DNA of 64,000 nucleotides. Origin: Pseudomonadota bacterium. Its GTDB lineage: Bacteria; Myxococcota_A; Polyangia; Polyangiales; Polyangiaceae. The stretch's first letter is position 1; each line of letters starts with the position of its first letter. A program made the translations under genes and the position numbers. The notes under the pieces were generated by a model. The model was not told where the DNA came from and searched no databases. It was given only the letters and a program-made list of their open reading frames with translations. Shown here piece after piece: positions 53,021-62,532 of the stretch. The stretch spans positions 1 to 64,000 of the forward strand of contig JAEWRL010000012.1 in NCBI GenBank assembly GCA_023398955.1, in the 5' to 3' direction.

Positions 53021-54394
53021 ATGGCTCTCGGGCATATCCTGGTCGTCGACGATGAAGCCTCGATCTTGAGCACCTTGAAGAAGGCGCTCTCGCTGGAGGG
53101 CTACGCGGTAGACGTGGCTGGCGGCGTCGGCGTTGCGATGAACAAGCTGGCAAGGCGCTCTTACGACGTTCTCCTGCTCGATATCGCGCTACCTGACGGT
53201 GATGGTGTCGAACTCCTCGAGCGGCTCCGAGCGAGCGGAGTAGAAACCCCAGCTATCATGATGAGCGGTCATGCGACCATTGACGCGGCCGTGAGGGCAA
53301 CCCGACTCGGTGCGCTCGATTTCCTGGAGAAGCCGCTCTCTACGGACCGGCTCCTTGTAGTTCTCGAGAACACATTTCGCTTACTCCGCGCCGAGGAGGA
53401 GGCACGCGAGCTGAAGAAGAACGCCGGACATTTCGATGATTTGATTGGTGACAGTCCGACGATGATGGAGCTACGCGACCAGATTTCGCGTGCAGCACGC
53501 GCGGCGGCGAGCATTCTCATCACGGGCGAGCGTGGGACGGGCAAGGAAATCGTGGCTCGCGCCGTCCACCGAGCTTCACCGCGCGCCCGGGGGCCTCTCG
53601 AGAAGCTCAACTGCGCGGCGGTTCCCAAGGAGCTCATCGAGAGCGAGCTCTTCGGTCACGAGGCAGGAGCGTTCACGGGGGCCACCAAGCAGCGACGTGG
53701 CAAGTTCGAGCGGGCCGACCGCGGCACGCTCCTCCTCGACGAGGTCGGCGACATGCCCCTCGACATGCAAGCAAAGCTGTTGCGTGTGCTGCAAGAGAAG
53801 GAGATCGAGAGAGTTGGGGGAAGCGAAACGATCGCTGTAGACGTTCGCGTCGTGGCAGCCACGAACAAGGATCTTCCTGCCGCGTGCGCGGCGGGCGACT
53901 TTCGCGCCGATCTCTTCGACCGCCTCAACGTCGTTCCCCTGTGGCTGCCGCCACTGCGCGCCAGGCGCGAAGACATCCGGCTGCTCGCCGTACACTTTCT
54001 CGAGGCGGCGCGCCGGGCCAACGATCGTCCAGGCGCGCGCCTCTCCCAGGACGGACTAGCTGCCCTCACTCACTACACCTTTCCTGGGAATGTCCGTGAG
54101 CTACGCAACTTGATCGAGCGTCTCGTCATCCTGAGCCCCGAAGAGGAGATAACCGCATCTGAGGTAGAACGGGCTCTTGGGGGTAGTGCGGGACAGCCCG
54201 CCACGAGCCTCTATCGTCCGGGGTTGTCCTATCGATTGCTCGTGGAAGAGGCAGAGCGAGCTATCCTCGATGGGGCCATCGCGCACCACGACGGCCAAAT
54301 GGCAGCCACCGCTCGCGCGTTAGGTTTGGAAAGGAGCCACTTGTACAAAAAGGCACGCGCCCTGGGACTACGGGGCGCGAAGGACGAGGTCTGA
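53021..54394 (+). CDS. NtrC-family sigma54-dependent response regulator
   Basis: A 457-residue regulator. The receiver domain has the phosphorylated aspartate in LLLDIALPDGDG (residue 54) and the lysine in FLEKPLS. The AAA+ domain has Walker A GERGTGKEIVARAVH near 168 and the sigma54-contact loop GAFTGATKQRRG near 216. VPLWLPPLRARREDI and FPGNVRELRN follow. The C-terminal Fis-type HTH is MAATARALGLERSHLYKKAR. It activates sigma54 promoters after phosphorylation, but no histidine kinase is adjacent. ATG 53021 is used. Confidence 0.95.
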   Translation: MALGHILVVDDEASILSTLKKALSLEGYAVDVAGGVGVAMNKLARRSYDVLLLDIALPDGDGVELLERLRASGVETPAIMMSGHATIDAAVRATRLGALDFLEKPLSTDRLLVVLENTFRLLRAEEEARELKKNAGHFDDLIGDSPTMMELRDQISRAARAAASILITGERGTGKEIVARAVHRASPRARGPLEKLNCAAVPKELIESELFGHEAGAFTGATKQRRGKFERADRGTLLLDEVGDMPLDMQAKLLRVLQEKEIERVGGSETIAVDVRVVAATNKDLPAACAAGDFRADLFDRLNVVPLWLPPLRARREDIRLLAVHFLEAARRANDRPGARLSQDGLAALTHYTFPGNVRELRNLIERLVILSPEEEITASEVERALGGSAGQPATSLYRPGLSYRLLVEEAERAILDGAIAHHDGQMAATARALGLERSHLYKKARALGLRGAKDEV

Positions 54395-54431
54395 CGAACT
54401 CGAGGCCTCGATGTGGAGGCGCCGCACTGGT

Positions 54432-57302
54432 CTACTCGTCGCTCGCCCCGCGCCGATGACCGGCTTCGAGCGTTCGTTCGAGAGCATCAGCTTCAGCGCG
54501 GTGTCTCGCGCCGTCCCGCGCCCTTCCCATGCTCGCGGCCAACCTTGCCGCGCTTCTGTGTGCGGCTGCCAACATTTCGGGGGGCGCTTCGCAGAGGAGC
54601 GCACTCTCCAGCTCGAAGAGAGCTTGCCCTGTCTGCCCGACCGCTGCGAGCGCCTCTGCCCAGAGCGCGTGCGTGTGGAAGCCGCGAATATCCGCCCATA
54701 GAGCAGCCTCCCCCCACTGCACTGCTTCGTCGAACCGCTCCTCCGCGACTAGTAAGGACAGAAGCCGACGATAAACCCCGGGGTCATGCTCCTCCAGGAG
54801 AGCCAGCTTCTCGAGCCATCTGATCTCCTCGGAGCGTTGCTCAGCCTCCTGCGCCAATACTGCCAGGCGAAGCACTGGTGCGGATTGGCTGGGATCGAAC
54901 GCCGCAGCCAGGGCCAGAGCACGACGTTCACGCTGTCCAGCTCCCGCCGCACGAGCCAGGCGCGCCTCCAGCATGCGGACGGGATAGCCGTCAATCCCGG
55001 CAGCGATCAAGCGATCCAGCGCACCCTCGACGAGCTTCATGTTCCCCTGCGCGAGCGCGAGCTCGGCATCGAGCCAAGCCAGCTCGGCGCGCGGCTCGGC
55101 GCCCGCCACCTCACGAGCTCGAGCAAGACTCATGGCAGCTCTCTCGAGATCGCCCACGCCGAGCCAGGCAAGGGCCAGAGATGCGTGGGCGTCCACCTCC
55201 TGAGGATGGCGCCGGACGGCGGATTGCGCGTCTTTCAGAGACCGGCGCTGCCAAGGCGGGACGAACTGCGAAAGGTACCGTCCAAGCTCGGCTTCTAGGT
55301 ACGAGCGGAACTGCTTGTCGATGGCGCTCGGGTCGCGGCCCAGCGTACCGGCGAGAACCACCTCCGTGGTGCGTCCCTCTCCCCATTGCTTCATTAGTTC
55401 GACCAAGGCTTTCCGACCATGAGCCTCCTCGAGATGCGCCACGAGGCGCCCCGACGCATAGTAGGCGAGCGCCACGTCCTCGACGCGCTCCGCGTGCGTG
55501 AAGGACTGATTCATACGACCCACGGTGGGAAGCCGATCAGCGCGAAGCGCGAGGTAGAGTTCGCGGTCCAGCTCCCGCTTCCACTCCGGCCGCACCCGGC
55601 TGGTCTGGTGCTCAGCCAAGCCTTCAGTGAACCAGCGAGGCACTCGACTTCGCGAAAGCTGGATATGGAAAACATGCGCCAACTCGTGCCAAAGGGTCAT
55701 ACCGAAGTTGAACGGCTCTTGGCGAGGTGTCATGGCAGCCAGGGTCTCGCCAAAGCAAACCCCTTGAATTGCCGTGTGCGGCATTCCGCTGGTTCGCACC
55801 GCAAAGCTGCGGCGTTCCGAGTAGAGCTCGATGCCTACGGGCACCCGAGGCTGGAAGCCGTGTTCGATCCGAAGCACATCCCAAGCGCGATCGAGCAGAG
55901 CAGGCACATAGCGCTCCAGGAGCGCACGTTCATCCCGGTGAAACCGGAAACGGAAGCGAGGAGTCACCACGGTCTCATATTCCCGAGCGATGACGTTCTC
56001 ATAGAGATTGAGCGTATTGACGACACGGACATCGAAGGCACCCGTCGTCTCGTATGCGGCACGCAAGGCCCGCATACCTTCTTCCTCGCGACCAGCACGG
56101 ATGAGGTTGAAACCCAGCAGGGCCTCGGCTTTTGCGTCGTTCTCGTCCACGGCGAGTGCCGCTCGCATCAAGTCGACGAGCTCGCCGTATCGGTGCTCCC
56201 AATCTGCGTAGGTACCGACGATTCGAAAGAACTCGGAGTACTCCGGGTTGAGCGCGAGCACCCGTTCACGCACAGCGGCAAAGCCTGACGCGTCCTCGGC
56301 TACGAACCGTGCGGCACCCCGCATGCTGAGCAGCCTCAGGTGGTCGGGATGGTGGCGTAGGCCTCTGCTTACGGATTCCTCCGCAGAATCGGTATCTCCA
56401 TCTCGCAGACCCATTCCCGCCAGCACGAAATAGGCGCGGGGAAGTGTCGGATCCGCCGCCAGAGCACGTGCGGCGAGCTCGCGCGCGGCCGCGAAATCCA
56501 GCGCCTGATCGAGCTTGATGTGTGCAAGCAGAGCCAGCGCCTCTGCATGACTGGGCGCGAGGCGGAGCGCCCTTCCGATGACCCGTTCCGCCTGTCCGGG
56601 ATCGTGCGCTTCGAGGAAGAGCTCTGCGCGCCAGAGGAGCAACCGCAGGTCATCGGGTATGACGTGTTCGGCCTCGGCATAGGCCTCATTGGCATCCTCC
56701 GGACTCCCGAGAAGGGACGCGGCACGCCCGACGAGAGCCAGCGCAACGCCATCGTCCTTACTGATATGCCCGTCGTTATATGCGTCAATCAGGCGCAGCA
56801 AGATTGGTTCCGCTGCTTGGCGCTGGCCGCGCTCGAGAAGCACCTCCCCGAGGAGCCGCTGGGCTTCGTAGGAACCTCTTCGGGTTGCCCAAGGAGTGAG
56901 AAGGTCCGCCGCCTTCGCATGCCCACCGCGGCGCCAGTGTGCCTCGGCCTCCACCAAGCGGGCTGGCTCCGCGAGGCGGGCGTTCGCGGCGGCGGCCATG
57001 CTCGCGTTGTGGGCCGCTTCATCTGCGTGTCCCGTTCTTAGCTGCAACCGCGCCAGCCATAGGTGAGCTTGATCGCGCTGCCTTCCTGCCTCGATCAGTG
57101 CGCGCAGCTTGCGCTCTGCGCGTCGGTAGCGGCTCGCCTCGAGATCTGCGACGGCCTCCTCCAGTGTGGCGTGGCGCGGCGCGGGACTGCTAGCCTTGGC
57201 GTGCGCACTGGCATCTGCAGCACGCTCTTGCGCAGGGGCGCCGCCACACGCCAGAGGGAACCAAGCGAGGAGGATGCCAAGCTTCGTCCGGCACCAAGTC
57301 AT
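54432..57302 (-). CDS. TPR lipoprotein with MA-clan peptidase domain
   Basis: A 956-residue lipoprotein. The signal ends in FPLAC (cysteine near 19). Residues 45-430 are TPR repeats (AERKLRALIEAGRQRDQAHL, YEAQRLLGEVLLERGQRQAA). The peptidase domain is central: LWHELAHVFHIQLSRS near 537 and PRWFTEGLAEHQTS about 20 residues on, giving a full HExxH...E zinc site. More TPRs fill the C-terminal third. This is a longer relative of the MA-type peptidase at 26026. It should lie in the periplasm, attached to a membrane. The 3' end is 38 bp from the NtrC gene (convergent). Confidence 0.88.
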   Translation of the reverse strand: MTWCRTKLGILLAWFPLACGGAPAQERAADASAHAKASSPAPRHATLEEAVADLEASRYRRAERKLRALIEAGRQRDQAHLWLARLQLRTGHADEAAHNASMAAAANARLAEPARLVEAEAHWRRGGHAKAADLLTPWATRRGSYEAQRLLGEVLLERGQRQAAEPILLRLIDAYNDGHISKDDGVALALVGRAASLLGSPEDANEAYAEAEHVIPDDLRLLLWRAELFLEAHDPGQAERVIGRALRLAPSHAEALALLAHIKLDQALDFAAARELAARALAADPTLPRAYFVLAGMGLRDGDTDSAEESVSRGLRHHPDHLRLLSMRGAARFVAEDASGFAAVRERVLALNPEYSEFFRIVGTYADWEHRYGELVDLMRAALAVDENDAKAEALLGFNLIRAGREEEGMRALRAAYETTGAFDVRVVNTLNLYENVIAREYETVVTPRFRFRFHRDERALLERYVPALLDRAWDVLRIEHGFQPRVPVGIELYSERRSFAVRTSGMPHTAIQGVCFGETLAAMTPRQEPFNFGMTLWHELAHVFHIQLSRSRVPRWFTEGLAEHQTSRVRPEWKRELDRELYLALRADRLPTVGRMNQSFTHAERVEDVALAYYASGRLVAHLEEAHGRKALVELMKQWGEGRTTEVVLAGTLGRDPSAIDKQFRSYLEAELGRYLSQFVPPWQRRSLKDAQSAVRRHPQEVDAHASLALAWLGVGDLERAAMSLARAREVAGAEPRAELAWLDAELALAQGNMKLVEGALDRLIAAGIDGYPVRMLEARLARAAGAGQRERRALALAAAFDPSQSAPVLRLAVLAQEAEQRSEEIRWLEKLALLEEHDPGVYRRLLSLLVAEERFDEAVQWGEAALWADIRGFHTHALWAEALAAVGQTGQALFELESALLCEAPPEMLAAAHRSAARLAASMGRARDGARHRAEADALERTLEAGHRRGASDE

Positions 57303-57335
57303 TGGGTGGAGTGTGCCTGGGCCAACCCAGGGGCG

Positions 57336-58148
57336 CTACGAAACCTGCGTCTGATCGGGATCTCCCCCGCGGAGCTCGACACGGGCACCACGCCCCAACC
57401 CTAGGTCTCTCGCGGCACTCCCATTGCGGACCGCGATCTCCCAGGTAGCGAAGGAACCGATGTATGCGAACGGCTGTCCGATGGCGGCTTGCCCGAACGT
57501 TTCGAGAATAGGCAGCTCAAGGCCGGCAACCCGCAGCACCGGGCGGGAGAGTCCCGCCGTGAGCTCGGCGCCAAGATCCGTGATGAGATTCCCGAAGTGG
57601 TCAACGGTCGCCACACTGCCGCACCACCCGCTTTCCGTGCTCTCGGGACCGTTCCGCGGAGCAGGAATGAACGACGTCGCCGGGCCGAGCTCCTCGAATG
57701 ACCATTGACCAGACGCCAGCTCCGCGGCCGTGGGAGCGAAAACGTCGCGACCGTGGAAGGTATTGCTGATGGGGGCCGGGGCCAGCCGTGTCAGGTCGAG
57801 AGCCCGCACCTCTCCACCGGGCGGGCGCTCCAACGTGGGACCGAAGAGACCGTTATCCGGTCCCACGAAGTAGTGCCCGTCCACCCGAGCGGCGATAGCG
57901 AGCCGCTGGGTGCCGACACCCGGGTCGACGACTCCGACGTGAACTGTCCCGGGCGGGAACCAGTGCCTTGCACGTTCCATCCAGAACCCAGCTTCCGCAA
58001 CGTCCTGAGGTGCGATCTCGTGGGTGAGGTCCACAACTGTCGCGCCGCGGAAGCGCGCAAGAATGGCTCCCTTCATGACACCGACATAGGGGTCTCTATT
58101 GCCGAAGTCGGTGAGGAGGGTAATAACCCCCGAAGCTGGATCAGCCAT
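57336..58148 (-). CDS. SAM hydroxide adenosyltransferase (SAM hydrolase, former DUF62)
   Basis: A 270-residue enzyme of the SAM_HAT family, related to fluorinase and chlorinase, that hydrolyses S-adenosylmethionine to adenosine and methionine. Signatures: GVITLLTDFGNRDPYVGVMK at the N-terminus, VHVGVVDPGVGT and YFVGPDNGLFGP, and NTFHGRDVFAPTAA. These DxR..H-type elements place it with the hydrolase and not the halogenases. Its start overlaps the preceding small gene by eight bases, so both are coupled. Confidence 0.92.
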   Translation of the reverse strand: MADPASGVITLLTDFGNRDPYVGVMKGAILARFRGATVVDLTHEIAPQDVAEAGFWMERARHWFPPGTVHVGVVDPGVGTQRLAIAARVDGHYFVGPDNGLFGPTLERPPGGEVRALDLTRLAPAPISNTFHGRDVFAPTAAELASGQWSFEELGPATSFIPAPRNGPESTESGWCGSVATVDHFGNLITDLGAELTAGLSRPVLRVAGLELPILETFGQAAIGQPFAYIGSFATWEIAVRNGSAARDLGLGRGARVELRGGDPDQTQVS

Positions 58149-58458
58149 TGCGGTCTCCCAACTCCGGGCCCTGACGCCAGCGCGTCAGCCGCCGGGGCCA
58201 ATCCGCGGGTCTCTCGCCGAGATTCCGGTATTCGGCGCGCAGGAGGCGCTGGACCCACTGCTGGGCCCAAGCGGGCGCCGCCCCTGCGGGCTCCCAGGGG
58301 TGGACGAGAACCGCCCCGTCCGCAAGCGTCACGACGGCCTCGGTCGAGCACTCCCCGTGGTGAGTCCAGCAGCGCACCCGATAGGCGACGCAGCCCTGCT
58401 CCGCTTGCTCCCGCACCAGTTCGAAACGCGCGCCGTATGCCACTTTCACGCCGGCCAT
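58141..58458 (-). CDS. Small hypothetical protein coupled to the SAM hydrolase gene
   Basis: A 105-residue protein that ends eight bases inside the SAM hydrolase gene. It has an alpha+beta look with three cysteines (EQGCVAYRVRCWTHHGECST) and a Trp-rich helix (PAWAQQWVQRLLRAEYRNLG). It has no signal peptide. I recognise no family. The overlap argues that it is a real gene and acts with, or is at least expressed with, the SAM hydrolase. Confidence 0.65.
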   Translation of the reverse strand: MAGVKVAYGARFELVREQAEQGCVAYRVRCWTHHGECSTEAVVTLADGAVLVHPWEPAGAAPAWAQQWVQRLLRAEYRNLGERPADWPRRLTRWRQGPELGDRNG

Positions 58459-58585
58459 CGTAGGTCAGCAGGTCGCGGGTGGCCATACCGAGGATCGGCG
58501 TCGTGCGGACCTGCTTTCTCGGCCGTCTAGGTGCGAGCACCGGAGCGCCGGGCTGGCCACGGCGCCGGAATGGCTTAGGCTCCCG

Positions 58586-59053
58586 ATGGTGGCGGAGAAT
58601 CGTGCTTCCGACCAAGCTTTGACCGTGGAGTATCTGGTGTTCTCACAGGCGCCCTTGCTGAGCGTCATCACGGATGCTGCCTTGGCGCGGCGCGTCCGCC
58701 ACCTGTTTGGCATAAGCTGGGAACTCGCGTCGCGTGCGGAACACCTCGGCCAGGGATTGCTCGTTGTCGGCGAGCCGGGCGCGGCCTTGGAGGTGCGCGT
58801 GCTGATCGCCGAGCGCCCCTGCGGTCCCGCGGACTTGGCACTCGCACGAGAAGCCGAACACCGCGGAGGATCGCCCGGGCTGGCAGCGCTTGCCGGCCGC
58901 TGCCCACAGGTTTGGGAGCTGCAGTTCGCGAGCGGCCACCGCGGCCGCGGCGTCGCCCTTGCGGCGATCGCTCTCGCCTGTCTCGGTCCCGTGATGCCCT
59001 CCGATGGCAGTCGTCTCGTCGGGGTAAGAGGTGCCCGAGCGCTCGAGGGTTGA
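58586..59053 (+). CDS. Hypothetical protein
   Basis: A 155-residue alanine/leucine-rich protein with alternating short strands and helices (LTVEYLVFSQAPLLSVITD, ARRVRHLFGISWELASRAEH, GLLVVGEPGAALEVRVLIAE). No signal or motif is seen. A minus-strand frame also covers the region but is arginine/serine rubbish, so the plus strand is favoured. It is divergent from the SAM hydrolase pair and convergent with amrS. The function is unknown. Confidence 0.6.
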   Translation: MVAENRASDQALTVEYLVFSQAPLLSVITDAALARRVRHLFGISWELASRAEHLGQGLLVVGEPGAALEVRVLIAERPCGPADLALAREAEHRGGSPGLAALAGRCPQVWELQFASGHRGRGVALAAIALACLGPVMPSDGSRLVGVRGARALEG

Positions 59054-59153
59054 AGCCGATAGGTCGCAGGAATGACGCCGCATGACGAAAAGGGCGAGGC
59101 TATCCGCGCCCGAGCGAAACGCCAGAGGCGGTCCGACAATCGCGCTCAGACCC

Positions 59154-60248
59154 TCAGAGGAGGTGCACCGGCAAACGCCGTGCGCCCGAACGATCGGCTC
59201 CAATCAACGGATCGAACCGCCCAACCATTCGCTCACCACAGTCGACGCATCGGCCGCCTTCGATCCCGATCTCGCCAACCGTGTACCCACTCCGTTCGAT
59301 GACGACGGCCCCACAGGCACCGCAGTACGTCGCCTGCCCCGAAGGATCGTGGATGTTTCCAGTGTAAACGTGCTTCAGACCATGGCGACGGGCGACGTCG
59401 CGCGCTCGACGGCACACCTCCGCCGGTGTGCGCTGGACATCCAAGAGCCGGTAGTCGGGGTGAAACGCGGTAAAGTGTAAGGGCACGTCGCATCCCAACT
59501 CGTCGGCGACGAAGTCAACGAGCTGAGAGATGTCGTCGTCCGAGTCGTTCTGCCCGGGAATGAGCAACGTCGTTATCTCGAGCCACACATCGGTCTCTCG
59601 ACGCAAGTATCGCAAGGTATCCAGCACAGGTGCTAGCCGTCCCGCGCACAAGCGTTCGTAGAAATCTTCCGTCAACGCTTTCAGATCGACGTTGGCAGCG
59701 TCCATCGCAGCGAAGAACTCTCGGCGCGCAGCGGGCGCGATATAGCCCGCCGTGACCGCCACTGTGCGAACCCCGCGAGCGCGACACTCGGCAGCCGTGT
59801 CGATGGCATACTCTGCAAAGACCACTGGGTCGTTGTAGGTAAAAGCCACGCCGCGGCATCCGAGCTCGACCGCCTTCTGCGCGATGCTCTCGGGCGACGC
59901 CGTCGCGCTGAGAGCATCCTGTGCTCGCGCCCTGGAGATGTCCCAGTTCTGGCAGAACCTGCAACCAAGGTTGCATCCGGCGCCGCCAAAGCTCAGAACG
60001 CTGGCACCTGGATAAAAGTGGTTGAGAGGCTTCTTTTCTATGGGATCGACGCAGAACCCAGAGGCACGCCCGTAAGCGGACAGCACCAGGTGGTCGCCTC
60101 GACGCTCTCGCACGAAACAGAAACCTCGCTGGCCGTCCCGCAGGCGACACGCTCGAGGGCACAGGTCACAGACGACGTGCTCCTCTTCGCTATGCTCCCA
60201 GCGGCCGAGCGAGCGGGGATCTGGCCGCGAAACAGGTACCTTCGACAC
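59154..60248 (-). CDS. amrS: AmmeMemoRadiSam system radical SAM enzyme
   Basis: A 364-residue radical SAM protein. An N-terminal cysteine pair (VCDLCPRACRLRDGQRGFC) is followed by the cluster-binding CNLGCRFCQNWDISR near residue 91, then AFTYNDPVVFAEYAIDTA. The C-terminal end has a zinc ribbon-like CGACGAVVIERSGY and CVDCGERM. This matches AmrS, which normally works with the Memo-like AmrB and AMMECR1-like AmrA proteins; neither is in this window. The chemical product is still poorly defined in the literature I know. Confidence 0.92.
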   Translation of the reverse strand: MSKVPVSRPDPRSLGRWEHSEEEHVVCDLCPRACRLRDGQRGFCFVRERRGDHLVLSAYGRASGFCVDPIEKKPLNHFYPGASVLSFGGAGCNLGCRFCQNWDISRARAQDALSATASPESIAQKAVELGCRGVAFTYNDPVVFAEYAIDTAAECRARGVRTVAVTAGYIAPAARREFFAAMDAANVDLKALTEDFYERLCAGRLAPVLDTLRYLRRETDVWLEITTLLIPGQNDSDDDISQLVDFVADELGCDVPLHFTAFHPDYRLLDVQRTPAEVCRRARDVARRHGLKHVYTGNIHDPSGQATYCGACGAVVIERSGYTVGEIGIEGGRCVDCGERMVGRFDPLIGADRSGARRLPVHLL

Positions 60249-60291
60249 CCCGAGATTCTAATCCGGACGCCGAGGGGGTGCACGACCGCCG

Positions 60292-61059
60292 CTAGACGGG
60301 GGCGAGCACCTTCGACAAATCGATACCAAATACCTCCAGCGCATCCCGTTGACGAGCGCACAAGGTACCGATCCCCTCGAGCGCAAGGTCAATCATGGCG
60401 TCCACCTCGTTGCGCGGGACAGCTCGTCCTTCGGCAGTTCCCTGAAGCTCGACGATGCCTCCGTGCGCGGTGGCAACCACGTTCAGATCGACGCGCGCGG
60501 CGCTGTCTTCCGCATAGCAGAGGTCCAGACGCAGTTCGTCTTGTACGTGACCAACGCTGACCGCAGCAATCTGGTCGACGAGCGGCGGCTGCTTGAGCAG
60601 CCCACGTTCCACCAGTCGGTGCATCGCCATGGCCAAGGCGATCCAACCGCCGGTGATGGATGCGGTGCGCGTACCACCATCCGCCTCGAGCACGTCGCAG
60701 TCCACGACTACGGTCCTCTCGCCAAGACGCTTCTGCTTCACTGCCGCCCGAAGACTGCGTCCGATGAGGCGTTCGATCTCGCGGGACCGTCCGCCGAGGG
60801 GTCGCTCGCGTCCATCCCGTTTCTCCCGGCGCTGCGGGTTCGCGCGCGGATGCATCTGGTATTCGGCCGTAACCCAACCCAAACCGCGGCCTTTCATGAA
60901 TTCGGGGACGTTCTCCTCCACCGAAGCCGTCACCAGGATGACATTGCCTTCGCTGCGGTAGAGCACCGAACCTTCTGCCAGTCGATGAAAACCCAACTCG
61001 ATCTGGACGGGCCGGAGCTCCCGAAGGCTGCGTTGAAGACGTGGTGGCGCATGAAACAT
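60292..61059 (-). CDS. rph: Ribonuclease PH
   Basis: A 255-residue phosphorolytic 3'-5' exoribonuclease that trims tRNA 3' ends. Recognisable features are LRELRPVQIELGFHRLAEGS at the start, KGRGLGWVTAEYQMHPRAN, REIERLIGRSLRAAVKQKRL and VDCDVLEADGGTRTASITGG. DLCYAEDSAARVDLNVVAT completes the phosphate and metal site. Length is normal and no truncation is seen (the E. coli K-12 copy is broken; this one is not). It precedes amrS with a 43-bp gap. Confidence 0.97.
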   Translation of the reverse strand: MFHAPPRLQRSLRELRPVQIELGFHRLAEGSVLYRSEGNVILVTASVEENVPEFMKGRGLGWVTAEYQMHPRANPQRREKRDGRERPLGGRSREIERLIGRSLRAAVKQKRLGERTVVVDCDVLEADGGTRTASITGGWIALAMAMHRLVERGLLKQPPLVDQIAAVSVGHVQDELRLDLCYAEDSAARVDLNVVATAHGGIVELQGTAEGRAVPRNEVDAMIDLALEGIGTLCARQRDALEVFGIDLSKVLAPV

Positions 61060-61208
61060 AGGTGGGGTCCGTCTAGCACGACCCAGCGCTGGCGCCGCCG
61101 TCCAAATGGGTGCGGGCTACCGCGAGCCCCCACCGCGGCCGAGAGCTCGCTCATCGGGCCCGCGCAGAACGACTCCCACGCACGGGGCACCGCCGGAGCG
61201 GCGCTCTT

Positions 61209-61910
61209 TCACCGTCGCGCACATGCTTGCCGCAGTCGCGGCGCCAACAAGGAGCCTCGGTAGCGCTCCTCGAACTCGCGCAGGTGGCCCCGCGCCTGTG
61301 CTTCCCTTCCGAGCGAGCACAGGGCGATGATACGCGCGGCCCCCGCCTCCTGGGCGAGAACCCCGTCCGGGAATTGCGCAGAGTACCTGGCCAGGATGTC
61401 CAGCGCCGATTTCGCGCGCCCGTTCTGGAGATGGAGCTGGGCCTTTTCCAGGTAGGGTGTCTCCTGCGCAAGTGACGAGCCCACGGCCGTCGCCACCTTC
61501 TCGTCCGCCGCCGGCCGCCGTGCCGATGGGGGTGACAGCGATGCTGCTGGTACCGGCCTTGGCACCTCGAGACGGGTCCTCGCGGAGGTAGAAGCAAGCA
61601 CGCGCACCGGTGCGGGCACTGGCTGGGGCGAACGTGAGAGTTCCTGCGCCACCACGACCCCTCCCACACCGACGGCCAGGCCCAACGCGAAGTAAGCCGC
61701 GAGGGAACCCGCTGTTGAGGTCGTCGCAGCACCTGCCGTCTTGACGCTCATGATGGCAGCCTCCGCCGCAAGAGCGGTGCCCGTGATGGCTCCGCGTGCC
61801 AACGAGCTACCGAGTCGACGGCGAACCCGCTCACGCACCGCGAGCGGCGGTTCCCTCACGTCACGTGCCGCTTCGAGGAGCGTGCGAGCCCTCGCGCTCA
61901 GCTGGTTCAT
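61209..61910 (-). CDS. Anti-sigma-like membrane protein with TPR tail
   Basis: A 233-residue protein whose ATG overlaps the sigma factor stop (ATGA). An N-terminal helical segment (LSARARTLLEAARDVREPPL) would face the cytosol. A membrane helix lies near residues 66-90 (TAGSLAAYFALGLAVGVGGV). A proline-rich linker and a TPR-like periplasmic end (YLEKAQLHLQNGRAKSALDI, LARYSAQFPDGVLAQEAGAA) follow. No zinc-binding HxxxCxxC is present, so this is not a ZAS anti-sigma, and the role is inferred from coupling to the ECF gene. Confidence 0.75.
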   Translation of the reverse strand: MNQLSARARTLLEAARDVREPPLAVRERVRRRLGSSLARGAITGTALAAEAAIMSVKTAGAATTSTAGSLAAYFALGLAVGVGGVVVAQELSRSPQPVPAPVRVLASTSARTRLEVPRPVPAASLSPPSARRPAADEKVATAVGSSLAQETPYLEKAQLHLQNGRAKSALDILARYSAQFPDGVLAQEAGAARIIALCSLGREAQARGHLREFEERYRGSLLAPRLRQACARR

Positions 61911-62491
61911 CGTAGCCTCCAGCCATCTCGGGCGCGCACCCGCTTAATCCCCGAATCGAAGTCGCGGCGCGCCAGTCGCAGTCGGGAGTAGACCGTATTG
62001 AGCGGAATGCCGAGCGACTCGGCGACCTGAGGAACGGCCACCTGTTCCAACTCCACAAGGACGAAGATGACGCGCCGTTCGTAATCCATGTCGTCGAGCA
62101 CTTGCCTCACGAGGGCGCGCGCTTGGGCTCGTGCAGTGGCTTCATGGGGGTCGTCTTCGGGGCCCAGAGCCGCCAGCGCTTCGCTGCTCTGGCCACTTGG
62201 GAGCCTGCGCGCTTGCTCCCGGTGCACCTTGGCCACACGCAACGAGATTCCATACAGCCAAGTTTTCACGCTGCTGCGGTGCTCAAACTCCGCAATCCTT
62301 CGGTGCACGATCAAGAAGACGTCGTGCGCGGCATCCTCGAGACGCTGCGGCGGGACACCGAAACGACCGAGCACCCGCCACACGAACGAGAAGTACTCTT
62401 CATATATTTCCGCAACGGAAGGCACTACCTGGGCGTGACTGAGAGTCACGACGTCCTCGGAAGACAGCGCATGACTCTGCACAACCTGCAT
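61907..62491 (-). CDS. ECF-type RNA polymerase sigma factor
   Basis: A 194-residue group 4 sigma factor. Region 2 reads YFSFVWRVLGRFGVPPQRLE, DAAHDVFLIVHRRIAEFEH and SVKTWLYGISLRVA. Region 4 has the HTH in VAVPQVAESLGIPLNTVYSR, LRLARRDF. It lies between an outer-membrane-like gene (41 bp upstream) and the anti-sigma-like gene (ATGA overlap). Such units usually respond to envelope stress and control their own operon. Confidence 0.93.
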   Translation of the reverse strand: MQVVQSHALSSEDVVTLSHAQVVPSVAEIYEEYFSFVWRVLGRFGVPPQRLEDAAHDVFLIVHRRIAEFEHRSSVKTWLYGISLRVAKVHREQARRLPSGQSSEALAALGPEDDPHEATARAQARALVRQVLDDMDYERRVIFVLVELEQVAVPQVAESLGIPLNTVYSRLRLARRDFDSGIKRVRARDGWRLR

Positions 62492-62532
62492 GAGTGTCAG
62501 CCTAGCTCTCTTCCATCACCGATTCGTGCACC

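Noticed and set aside
58465..59139. 224-codon minus-strand frame opposite the hypothetical gene at 58586
   Set aside because: It is a Ser/Arg/Pro/Ala run with no plausible folding pattern; the plus-strand protein has alternating strands and helices.
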